Shown here one piece after another: positions 23,798 to 34,661 of a stretch of DNA of 64,000 nucleotides. This DNA comes from Armillaria gallica (taxonomy: Eukaryota; Basidiomycota; Agaricomycetes; Agaricales; Physalacriaceae), in NCBI GenBank assembly GCA_037576215.1, contig JBANDB010000019.1, positions 131,501-195,500 of the forward strand, read 5' to 3'. Position numbers and translations under genes: made by a program. The notes beneath the pieces were generated by a model. That model worked only from the letters and a program-made list of their open reading frames with translations, had not been told where the DNA came from and did no database searches. Numbering within the stretch: the stretch's first letter is position 1; each line of letters begins with the position of its first letter.

Positions 23798-24414
23798 CTT
23801 ACATGAAGGAACACTTGTATTGCACAATAAATTTACATGTATCTGTGTTACCTATACTTGAATGATCTCCTGGTCCCTGATTCTATCTGCTAACTTGACA
23901 TCTAAGACTCATTGTTCTTGCATTGTAACATTGACTCATTGCTTGATGGTCATTGCTTGATACTTACTTTGTAGGTATAGTCTATAGTGATGTGCTATGG
24001 GGAGAGTAGAAGGTAGTAGAGGCAGCAGCATGGCAAGATAGAAACTCATTGCCAGCCATGCCAATGAAATGTGCATGTTTGCTCAACATCACACTGTAGC
24101 TACAGCATTAGATACAGTGGTGTAAGTTGAAGCTCAGCAGTGAGAAATTATTACTATCTATGCTGCTGCAGGGAGGATAGATGCTTGGTAAGGGCAGCCA
24201 AATTGAAACTTGTTGCACAATGAGTCTCAATGATGTGCTGCATTGCAGGGAGTAAAGCAGTCTCAAAGACACATTTACTGACCTTCATATGTGCATATAG
24301 GTAGTTAAAGTAGGCTTCAATGCCTTCACATCATAATATACAGCAGATGTAGCAGCAAAATTGAAGCTCTTTGCTGTAGAGGCAGCAGTAATGGCAGTGC
24401 AACGAAATTGAAAC

Positions 24415-24503
24415 TCAGCTGGATTGGTCCGTGGTCTGGCAATGGCCGGAAATTGAAAGTCCACCTTATTATGTCATCTTCGCTACCTGTCTTATTATAT
24501 AGA
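24415..24503 (-). repeat. Helitron B 5' terminal region
   Basis: On the minus strand it starts TCTATATAATAAGACAGG, preceded by A. It matches the 5' end of Helitron A over about 90 bases, including the GGCCNTTGCCAGACCACGG block. Confidence 0.7.
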
Positions 24504-27500
24504 TGCTAGAATGATGGTTGACGTTGAGTAGGTCAGGTTTACTAGGGTGGTCCGTACTGATACATATCACGTTAACTGAAGTCATGCTTCCACATGCTAG
24601 CGGCATGACTGGGAATCCAGATTCTGAATACCGGTGATATTTGCATCGTGCCACTTGATGGCAACAATCAACAGAGCAAATGACTGACCACAATATTATC
24701 TGTTTCTCAGGGGCACAGACAGTATTCGGAGTTGGTGCCTGATTATATTTTCCTTGATACAGTAAATGCAAGGCAAGTGAGACATTCAACCAAGATGGAT
24801 CACATTCAAGGGCAGAAACGTTTCTTCAAAGGGCACTGAGAAGCAAGATGATTAGTATCACAGTGGCATGGATAACTTTAAAGGTTATTCTATTACACAT
24901 TCATTGTCCTCTGGCTCATGACAGTCTTTGTAGGTGTTTGCTGAACCCCCATCCCATCGTTGCATACCACCAGCAAGAAAATTCAGCAGGGAGCCAAAAT
25001 CTCTGACAGCTTTTACTGTCCACCACATATTGAGTGTTTATCACTATCACCTTTCAGCTATATAGGTGCTTCCAGGGCCATCCACAAAGGAAAGGTGCAT
25101 GAATGGAGCATAGTATTAGTGAGAGGAAACTGAGTACATCTCTCACATTGACTCTATGTATGGCAATTCCTTTAATCATTCCCCATTACCTCGAAGCAGG
25201 GAGCCTGGCATGCTCTACAATTCTAATCTCCCCCTCTACTCCACATTAACTGAGTTGTGATAATTGTCTGAACATAATGTCAGCATTCTCAGCATTGATA
25301 TTGAAATGGGCCATGGTCACTGATTGCGGCATTTGCAACACCATCTCCGGTATACAGAATCGAGTTCAGAGTCTCCATCATGCCTCCATCAACCTCAATT
25401 TCACTGTCAGTCATTTGACCCCCTGGCTGGGTACTCGTGATCATTGTATGGCAATGCATTGTGGCTGTAAGCACTTTTGATTCAACAGCTTCTCTTTTCA
25501 TGCCACCCATCATCCATGGTGGCACTGTTTCAAGTCACCTCGGATTTCACTACTTGAGAAAGGACCTACTCGAGTTTTTGGCCTGTTGTGAGTTTTTCTT
25601 CTGACTGAGTTGGCATATCTGATCACATACTATGATAATCTACCCGGAACACAAAAGCTTCTGAAAGCTATGGACAAGGTTGTCAACTGCCTAGACTGAC
25701 AACTTCCCATTATTGACCCCGAAGTAGTTGTTTACAAGCCCCATCTTTACCATTGATGAGCTCATTGAATCAGGGAAAAGAAGCATGAATACTCACTAGA
25801 AGCCATGGCCTGTAAGTGAAGATCCTGCAAAGTTTGGTCAAAGGCTCCAAATGGATGATTATGAGATGGGTCAGTATGAGGATGCAATCAAGGACTGCAT
25901 CTGTAAGAGAGCTGACGCCGTCTCACCATCTTTACCAACTCATCTGAGATCATGGCCTTATGTTACCCCCTTGCCATATGCTCTACCGCGTTCATCCAGG
26001 TGAGCCCTCACTGTTCTTTTTCTGTTCCGCACCATTGACGTTCCTTTATACAGAGCCTATTCTTGCTCTCATCTCATATAATTTCCCTTATCTAGCAGGC
26101 ATATCTTTATTTTGTGGGTCAGTCAAAAACAATTGAAGGAAAATGGGACTAATGCTTTTAAGTAGGCATACTGTACTCGTCCGTCATCCCATATGATTCC
26201 AAACCCGATTATTGTGAGGCACAGTGCCAGTGTCAAGCTGTTGAAAGTTACTCTTCAAGCAGACGATGGTGTTTCCTTCAGTTTATGCAGTTTCACAATC
26301 TGACTACTGGTGAGTGAAGATGTCTCTGTCTTCCATTGAGTTCATAATCACCTCTGTTGCCAATATTTGCATGACAAAATACCCTCTGGCTTGCTTGATC
26401 TTATAGCAAGGATCCTAACGAGTGTGGTGAGAAGGTCAAGATAGAATTGAATCTCTTGGCATCTAGACAGGGCCATAGAGGAGAGAGAATGAGTAGCTAT
26501 GGAACTGTAACATGAAGTAATTACTTACATCCTAGCCCATGGTCTGCCTCATGAATCGGATGTTATCTTTCATTATTCCAGTAACTATCACCATTTTCAT
26601 TCACTTACCTTGCACTTCATAATACGCAACACTGAAGCCAGTTGAGGTGGGCTTCCTTTTTCTGATTCATTAAACTGCCTGAGACACTGGCAGGACATAT
26701 CTATTAAGATTACTTTAACGACGATATATGATCAAATATCCAGTGTAATTGGTGAGGAGAAAGAATGTACAATCTGCAACACCACCATCAACATACACTT
26801 CACAGTGAAAACATGCTGGAAGTGGTGTGAACGGTTACAGCATGCAGCCCTACTAGAAAACAGCTTCTACAGCTCACGAAATAGCAACCATCGACTACGT
26901 CTTTCAAGGTGCTCAGTGTGCAGGGTTATAGTATCAAAGCCGTGATGAGTACCAAATTTCAGTTAAAGATTTCTCTGCCTCACCGCCAATCCTTTTCCTG
27001 AGTCAAGGGAAATTGTCTGGTTTACGATGAACAACACATGTACGCTGTTGGAAATCAGTGACCTTGCCTTACGGCTTGATGCCATTTTCTTTGGTCTGTA
27101 GTATTGAAGACTTAAATCACTGCCAGCTGTGTTCTTTCATCATATCTTCATTAATGAAGTGTTCTTTGTCTGTGGGCCAGTACCAAGTGTATGGCTGTTA
27201 TTCATGTTCCATTTGTTTCATATGTTATTCTGAGCAAATTCCCTTTCCATAAAATCAACTGTAAACCATGGAAAGACACTCCCACAAAGCAAATTATTCG
27301 CCGACTACAGGTATGCTATTGCTGCATGCTCCCTTTCAACTACCTGGTTTTTATTTTCCAAAAGATCATTGCTGAGCAACCATGCTCATTTCTATCCCTT
27401 AGTATTGTCTGTCTCCAACCTCCTTCAAACTTATTAATCAAATCTGGATCACTGGCTCTAGTCCTGCAGGTCGACAGCATCTGATTTCATAGATGGTGAA

Positions 27501-27631
27501 TTGTCTGATATACTGTGTCAGAGGAAACATTCTCTCCAGGGCATGGCTTCCAGTGTCCAAATTGTCAGAGGCAAACTGTCCATTTCTCCCTTACAAAGGC
27601 GTATGTTTGTAACAGTAATACAGGCATGGGG
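24504..27631. other. Degenerate coding-like stretch, no gene assembled
   Basis: Short plus-strand pieces that look like exons occur near 25860-25990, 26215-26300, 26736-26960 and 27190-27480, but all are broken and none contains a motif I recognise. The region is CpG-poor. Confidence 0.35.
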
Positions 27632-27790
27632 TAGGGATGCCCACCATACCTGTATATGGGTATGGCCATAAATGTTACAGGCAGTTGACAGGTATGGGTT
27701 ACACATAACCGTACCATAACAGTCTCATTGAAGGTGTTCGACAGTACAGTACGGTGTATGGTATGGCCTTAAAACAGTCATACGGGTTGT
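27632..27790. repeat. Degenerate hAT-like repeat rich in GGTATGG/CCATACC
   Basis: It starts TAGGGATGCCCACCATACC, close to the end of the MITE at 23430-23797, and contains many variants of GTACGGTATGG. The right limit near TGTGCAGACAACT is weak and I found no target duplication. Confidence 0.45.
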
Positions 27791-28679
27791 GCAGACAACT
27801 CTTCATCCGATTCTGGTGTAATAAACATACTAGGTGATGTGAACTTAATGTAAAACCCTTGTAAAATCGCACTTTTGTGTTAAGTAACCTGGTTTCGAAA
27901 TGATATGCACAGTCTCAGCCAAGTTATATCACTTGTTAGTGTACATGAAGATACACAGGTCTTGTACAAGTCAGATATGATGAATGTGTAATAATCTGGA
28001 AGCTCTCAAGTACGTGCATTGTATAATGTATATTAATAGATGGCTATATTTTGGATGGAGCACTTACTAGAAGGCTCTAGCATGCATGTTGTCTGCATGG
28101 ATACATACACATCAGCTCCTCTCCCACATCCTCCTTGTTGCTTGAGAACACTGGAGCAGCGAGTGTACGAGTGCCAGCCATGTTCTACTCCAACAGACTG
28201 TACCCAACTGTCCCATTTGAGCTTGAACCTTTCCTGAGTTGGTTGAATAGATGGAAGGATTCCTTCCATGTCAGGTATACCTTTGACATGCTTGGTGACA
28301 TCCATGTAGATGCTGAGAGGAGCGATGAATTTTTATGAAGGGATTCTTGGAGCAAATTGGCCAGCTAGTTGACAATTCCCTTGATAGCACACTTAAGCTC
28401 TAGCTCAGATTGGATATCTGGAAGTCTAGAGTTAGCACATCGGAATCTGATCATGGAAATGATGGTGAATCCATAGATGAAGGCTGATTGACAAGGTGTT
28501 CAGGGAGTATAAGGGAGATTGGGCATTTGGAATCATGAAAAGCGGAAATTATATCATACATTTTGAGGTGTAGGCTTTGAAGAAATTTTGGAGGGGTAAA
28601 AATAAAGTAAAGCATGTATTCATGACTGAACATGGTGGCAGAAAAGAGAATCAGACAAGAATTAGATGTGGTAGCACAG
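27791..28679. other. Intergenic, nothing recognised
   Basis: A minus-strand frame at 28033-28305 and overlapping plus-strand frames show no domain I recognise. Confidence 0.35.
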
Positions 28680-28860
28680 CCATGTCTATGGCCAAAATCA
28701 GATGCTGTATTTATGGCCATAAAACCGTATTATGCTATGGATTTTATGGGTCACACCCATACCATAAACCATACCGTACACAAGCAGTCCAAGGCTCTGA
28801 TGGTACGGGTACGGTCCCATATATACGGTACCCATATCCATTGTATGTACGGTGATAGAA
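28680..28860. repeat. Second GGTATGG-rich inverted-repeat remnant
   Basis: A 180-base stretch is dense in CCATACC, TACGGTAC and GGTACGGT in both orientations, as in the 23.4 kb and 27.6 kb elements. It is probably a relative of the same MITE family, but clear ends are lost. Confidence 0.4.
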
Positions 28861-29573
28861 AGAAGTACTTACATCTGCTGTATGGCTCATTGATTCAACA
28901 ACGCCTCGGATGAGCTCACCAGTCATTGAGAAGAAGAATACTCAAGCACCAGCCTAGTAAGCAAGTAAATTACATCAGTGCCAACCTTGAAGGAGTATAG
29001 AGAGACACACCACAAACATATTCATAGGCAAAACAGTTTGTAGAATAGGGGAGACTGCATGAAATACCCATATAAGTAGTAACTACCTACTGTTCCCTCC
29101 CAGGATGTGGAACACCGACATTCGATGGCATGCATAGACATAATTGGCTCTGAAGGAGCTTTTCAAAGTTGGTACCATGACTCTGACATTAAGTCATCAG
29201 CGTGCATCAGCAGCATTTCTGCTCCGATGATTTGGTTACAGACATGTGAAACAATACATAAGGAAGATCTTCTCATAAATTTAATACATCTATTTCTCAA
29301 GACCTTCGCAGTGGAGCTGTCAATAGCTAGACAAACCCTACTGGTGCCATGATCAGGAATTACGCGGTTGGAAGGAACCAATGAAAGGTGAGTTTGAAGG
29401 AGTCGAAAAGACACCATAGGAATCGTACTGGTGATGTGGCTGCATCCCGACAAAACCTTCCTCCTATACCAAAATCACGAAATTATAAGAAATTATTACT
29501 CTCAGTCAGCCGGTGTCCCCCAGAGCACAATCTGCATTGCTCAGCATGGAGAAGCATCAGGAAAAAGGCTTTT
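28861..29573. other. Intergenic, nothing recognised
   Basis: No gene, splice pattern or repeat stood out here. Confidence 0.35.
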
Positions 29574-29625
29574 TGCTACATAGCTCTGTGCCGGTGCTAC
29601 ATAGCACTAGCCGAGCTATGTAGCA
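29574..29625. repeat. Hairpin of GCTACATAGC units
   Basis: TGCTACATAGCTC (29574-29586) pairs perfectly with GAGCTATGTAGCA (29613-29625). The loop holds another GCTACATAGC palindrome, and related GGCTATGTAC and CATAGC pieces follow to about 29665. It may be the end of an eroded DNA transposon. Confidence 0.5.
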
Positions 29626-29669
29626 GGCATAGCTCACCACAATGGCTATGTACCATCCCATAGCATTCT

Positions 29670-32382
29670 GCAGCTTGCTGCTGAATGTACCATAGTAATA
29701 TATATTTCATGAAACAAAAGTAAATCAAAAAATCTTGTTGTACTGAATTTTACTCATCAGACATTCAAATACAATTACAAGAAGCCCCGTCATGATATTG
29801 CACAGGTGAGCTTTGCAACCTAATCCAAACAGCAAACCATGAAAGTCAGGGTGGCTCTGGATGCTCTGATTGGACTTGGAAACTTCGGAATACAAGCTGA
29901 ATTTTTAACCAGTCGATGGAAATTTGTGCACGTAGTAGGGGCCTGCTGTGACTGGAAGTCCCGCAATTGCAAGCAGCGAGACTCGAGTCCAAAGAATTGG
30001 AATAAATAGAATTGATTTGTCACTGGCTCGCAGTTAGGTGGGACAATAATAGGAGCTGAATTTATAGGGAGAAAGATAAGCATGTAGTCAAGAATGGATG
30101 CTTGACCTTAACCATAGTGCCCAAGGGTGAAAGGCGCTGGGACGCGAAATGATCATCCATTTCAAACTCCGATCAAGCTCCGAAGATCCGTGCACAAATC
30201 AACAATGTGATCACGCCATCCAATCAAATCCCAACCAACTCTTCCTTCCCTTTTACCACCATTATCCGATGCATCTTTCGGTGTCTGCTTTCCTCAAGAG
30301 AATATGACCTTTACTGAATTTGCTGTGTTCGTACCTCAAGCTTGAGAATACTTTGCCCACCCCTCTTTCCATGATCCACTACAAATCAACGGCCACTGGT
30401 GAGTAGTCATTTTCTTGTCACATCTTCCTTTAATTGATACGAGTGTTCAGCTTTGACGCAAAGCTGTACACCATCCTCTTATGTAGCTTTGGTGTTTGAA
30501 ATAAGTCAGGAGGCATTGTTTAGGCTCGGTCATGAGGTCCATTTTTCGTCGTCATTTTCATACTCACTAATCACGTCAATTATAGGATTGTTAGAGTGCT
30601 CTGCTATGGTATAATAGCCCGTCATTGTTGTTTCACTGGTGGGTTCCTCTCCTTTCATGGCTATGTTGCCCTCTGATATGTTTTCCAGTTCTCAACTGGT
30701 TCTACCATCGGGCACGAAGACCAGATGCAAGTGAGACCGCCTCTAATAAATCCAAGCCGTATTACTGATTCTCATGACTTATAAGTTAGCGTATCATGCA
30801 AACATGTTTTCTAGCTGGACTTCGCGCTTTGAGTCCTCAGCACAAGGAAGGACGTGTCTTATTCGATTGATGAGTTTACACTACCTCTATCCCCAACATA
30901 GTGTATCGTACATTAGTTGTTTGTTTGTTCAAGCATAGTCCATGAATATATATGATTTTATTTGCTTGATTTCTACGGATTTACGTGCGGTTTATGAGAT
31001 ATATTAAGCAAAGGTACTGGTATACGACTGCTACGGGACATTGAGTGATGTGCTACAGCATGCTATGTAACGGTACATAATGTCGGCAGAAGGCTACAGG
31101 TCGGTATGTAAGGGGGTACCTAGCTATCGGGCTATTTGCGGTATATACTCCTTATACTATTACATATCTTGGTGATTTTTTCCTGATGAGTATAGACGTA
31201 AGGAACCAGGGTAATCCTACCTTCCCGGCAATACGTGTATGCGCACAATGGCACAGGGAACAGTGTAGGGAAGACCTGACTCGTGTACAACATTCCACTC
31301 CAGAACTCCAATGAGACTGAATTATGGCTCACTAAGGAAAGGCGCAGGGCTGGAACCTGGATGCATATGGAGGCTATACAATGTACACACATGTTGCGAG
31401 TGGTTCCAAGTGAGATCCGAATGCTGGGTGATGCCTTCCTTTTGATTTGTGATAAGAATAAGTGGTGTACGAATCATGAGCGGCCACCTCTATCTTGGAA
31501 GGAAAGAATGATCGCCGCCCGTTGACCTCCTGCTGGATATTGGTCGGATATAACACAAAGTGTAAAATCACGTTTTGATGGGAGAAGCAAGGGGTATCCA
31601 CCATATTCCGTTGAGAATCAGAAGGATGTACAGGTTTCCGGGGGCCTGATTAGCATGTGTTTGATAAAACTGAGCCTTCCATCAATTCGAATGTATTTTT
31701 ATATTACAATCAAGAATGAGGTGTTTCCATTCTGCCGTGATGCGTGACATTTGAATCAAAGGAAACATCGCAGTTTTTTTAAATTTATTTACAAAACAAG
31801 GCTTTTCCAGCCGAGATGAATGTGACCAGATTCATCAAAATTTGGTCAAGTTCGATATTGTAGAAACAACTGACATTTGTACTAAAACAACAAATTTCAT
31901 GCCAGTTTCTAAAGGTTCCTGAGCTTCTGAAATTAGATGTTATTGGTACAATTTCAATCATGAAATGCAGTTCCAAATAGTCTTATCTCATCTCAATTTG
32001 GAGAATTGATACAAAGAAGACTAGTAGTTATTCTTTCTACAGAACATTTGTTTCTCTGCCGATCAAAATCTACTTCGGCTGAGCGGCTTCCTAGCCAATG
32101 GCTGCCGTGGTAGCGCGTACTGAAATAGGTTTTGAAATCTCCCCGAACGAACTGAACTCGCAACCCTAGTGATCGGCCCAGGTAATGAATTGAGCTGGAT
32201 GATTGAGTGGCTGTGTAGCTTCTTTCTTCGATGCCCCTGCCATTGACGGCAGTGTAGATACCTACCCACGCTCTGCCATCCATGTAGCAGCAGCTGCGCG
32301 CCGGTCCCCGATCCCTTCCCTACGGTTTTGAATCATGTTCTGAAAATAAATATATATTCAATCAAGTCTAGACGTACGCGCA
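29670..32382. other. Boundary into CpG-rich DNA, no gene recognised
   Basis: CpG becomes frequent from about 30,000. Short frames occur on both strands (for example 29820-30083 minus, 31283-31525 plus) without recognisable domains. Intron-like GT-AG pieces near 30400-30720 suggest a decayed gene that I could not assemble. Confidence 0.35.
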
Positions 32383-32950
32383 ATGGAAGACTATCTAACC
32401 AACGACCTCAGCATCCCTGAAAACCGCATACAGCACCTCCTCTGTCCCACCCCAACTCCAATGTACCCATCCTATCCCGTGCCATTACGGACATCACAGA
32501 TCATGAACTCAATGCCATCCTCACCCAAAAATGTTGTGCTAAAGGACGGAAAATTACCGTCATCCTAGATCGCTGCTACTCAAGCGGTCTTACCCACAGT
32601 CTTTCGATGACAGGAGTGCGCTCAGTACCTGAATTAGAACAGGGAGCACTTGACGATGCTCTACGCATCGCGGATAACAGCATGCGTGGTCTTCCTGGGT
32701 ACTGATGTGTATTGGACACCCATGGAATGAAGATATGGATTCTCACATAGTTTCGGCTGCATGCTGCAACCATCAAGTAGCAAGAGAACAGAAGTGTACT
32801 GGAGGGGGTGGACGTTTCAATGGTGTTTTTACATTAACCCTCCTCCGAAAGACACTGACCGACTCCAGTAGACTAGGAATGCAGCTGGACCGATGCCACT
32901 GGTGTTTAGGGTTTCGAGAGCCTAAGGTACATGTGTGGATGTGCAGAGAC
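32383..32950 (+). pseudogene. Caspase-like (peptidase C14, metacaspase type) gene remnant
   Basis: The start reads MEDYLTNDLSIPENRI, like the opening of mushroom caspase-domain proteins. After a frame change and a missing stretch it continues DITDHELNAIL, then KITVILDRCYSSG, which matches the family's catalytic cysteine block (usually ILDCCHSG). ALDDALRIAD and, in another frame from about 32735, DMDSHIV and GGGGRFNGVFTLTLL complete the C-terminal part. The central segment that should hold the catalytic histidine (FAGHG-type motif) is absent, so a deletion and at least two frame changes have destroyed it. Such proteins cleave after Arg/Lys and are implicated in fungal cell death; large families occur in Agaricomycetes. 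Confidence 0.6.
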
Positions 32951-33589
32951 ATTAGTGAGAGAAGGGAGTTGAAGAATAGAGATTTGCCATACCAGCGGTA
33001 TGTTTCCCAATGGATACCAGTCGCTAGCCATTTATTCGTGGTGTTAGATAACATAAAGGAGTTGAACAGGCCTAAAAATATGTCTGCGAAAATATTCAGG
33101 GGGCCATTTGTCATGTACATAACATGCTCACAGATATTGACTTGCTGAGTACGCAAGGAACAAAAAGAGTGCTGTTTCCTCTCCCGTTCCTCGTCTTTTA
33201 CATACTTCTCCGAAGTGCCAAAGATTAACGTATGTCCTTTGAATGACAGCAAAAACAATTTGTAGAAGAAGGCTGGAGACGGTTGTGTGCGCTAGTTATC
33301 GAGATGAGCCATATCATCCTCGGATTTGAAAATATGCATCTTCAAAGCGTGTATACTTAAATGAAAGGCAAATGAGAAACAGGAGACTTACGCACATGGT
33401 ATATAATTCACTCTTTGTGTCACTTATCCTCCCGTTTTCTCCAGACGGTCATCACGGATTACGGGGCATCTCAGCTGAATCACCCTAGGAGCTAGAGGCA
33501 ATGTTAATGTTGCCGATACTTCCCCTCTAAAATTTTACTTTTTTCTGAGTGATTCTACGAAAGGCTTGCGGGATGACATCCTATATCAC
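32951..33589. other. Intergenic, nothing recognised
   Basis: The open plus-strand frame running to 33148 continues beyond the caspase-like match with no recognised domain. Nothing else stands out up to the start of the segmental duplication. Confidence 0.35.
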
Positions 33590-34242
33590 GTTTGCATGTC
33601 TGGTCCATCCACTGTGCATGTTTCTGTGTTCTACGACGCATGGCATGTTTATTTTTAGAGGAACTGCGAAGCTAATAGGAAGGGCCTACGCGGTTGGACG
33701 CATGCGAGATTCTTGTCAGTATAGTGCGTCGCTGAGCTATGCACTGATGATGTGCGTCTGTTGACCATCACTAGCATTGTCTCCATCTCTGACGCAGTGT
33801 AAACCTTGAAGCTTTGAAATTTGAAAATTTGAAGCCTGAATCACACTGTGCATATCGGTTGAATCGGTTGAAGATGCACATTGTCGGTTCCCCGATGATG
33901 GTGTGATCGAACGGACCCACAATTACTATCCGCCGGGCTATCTATGCTAGAAGGGGTAACAGGCACGATTGCCATGTGAGACCTGATTAGCTCGGTCTGA
34001 AGCGAGACTCGTCCCTTTCTTCTAGAAAGTATGAGCGCGCTACGCAAGGCTAATAAGCGTCAATCTCCTGATTAGCGTTTCACAGCGCGTTCCTGTTATG
34101 TTTATCGCTCTTCGGAGTTCTCCACACTCGCTGGTAGCACCAACGCTAGTGTCGATTTGGTATAAAATCAAGAATATTGGATATCGCTACAGGTGCTTTC
34201 TACTATCATAACGATGACAATCGCCGCTCTTCTCATCACCAG

Positions 34243-34590
34243 TTAAGGATTCATACTAAACACACTTGCAGCTCTACGCTCATAAGAGGTCGGCAGGAAG
34301 CGGATTGCTCACGGTAAGGTCACGGTCCCCCCATTGTCGCGCTTGATGATGACAATGATCAGCGTACCCTTGGTGTACCCTGCAATACGTCCATGTCAGT
34401 TGACAGTTGAATTTCGAGTCTTTGAAGCAAGGATACTCACATCCTCACATACGACATACGACTTGTTGATCGTACGACTCCCGTTACGAGTCTGCCGATC
34501 GAGTTGAAAAACGACACGTGTGAACCCGCCTAGAGAAGTGAGTATCGACGCGCTGTGAATGTCTTGTGTATGCACTGGAAAGGCATTCAT
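34243..34590 (-). CDS. Four-exon small protein (57 residues), copy 1
   Basis: Exons are 34576-34590 (ATG, 15 nt), 34449-34529 (81 nt), 34313-34368 and 34243-34264, with introns of 46, 80 and 48 nt, all GT-AG. The product starts MNAFP, continues AGSHVSFFNSIGRLVTG and ends IIKRDNGGTVTLP plus VFSMNP. Two sibling genes at 39789-40129 and 49125-49463 share exon lengths, intron phases and the KRDNGGTVTLP core. Compared with them exon 3 has one extra codon and uses an acceptor 11 bases further downstream. There is no signal peptide, membrane segment or CaaX end. The alternating hydrophobic pattern with Gly turns suggests a small beta-barrel (SH3/Tudor-like), which is inference only. A TATTTAA box lies 71 nt before the ATG. 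Function unknown. Confidence 0.65.
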
Positions 34591-34654
34591 AGAGGGAATA
34601 GTTGGTGGGGATAAGTGATAACTGAGTTACCCTAATTCTACGCGACGCGTTGGT

Positions 34655-34661
34655 TTAAATA
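34655..34661 (-). promoter_or_regulatory. TATA-like box of small-protein gene 1
   Basis: TATTTAA on the minus strand, 71 nt before the ATG. The same heptamer stands 61 and 65 nt before the ATG of the other two copies, so the spacing is nearly fixed. Confidence 0.55.

Larger units (their letters stand above)
22937..24503 (-). mobile_element. Helitron B, non-autonomous, abutting Helitron A
   Basis: This 1.57 kb element shares the first 90 bases and last 116 bases with Helitron A but has no Rep or helicase. The base before its 5' TC is A (complement of 24504), and the base after its 3' CTTG is the first T of Helitron A. It therefore appears to have inserted exactly between the A flanking element A and A's 5' TC, giving a head-to-tail pair. 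The interior near 24030-24425 holds several spaced variants of TTGAAACTCAGC, perhaps eroded 5'-end copies. A hAT-like MITE lies inside at 23430-23797. Confidence 0.7.
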
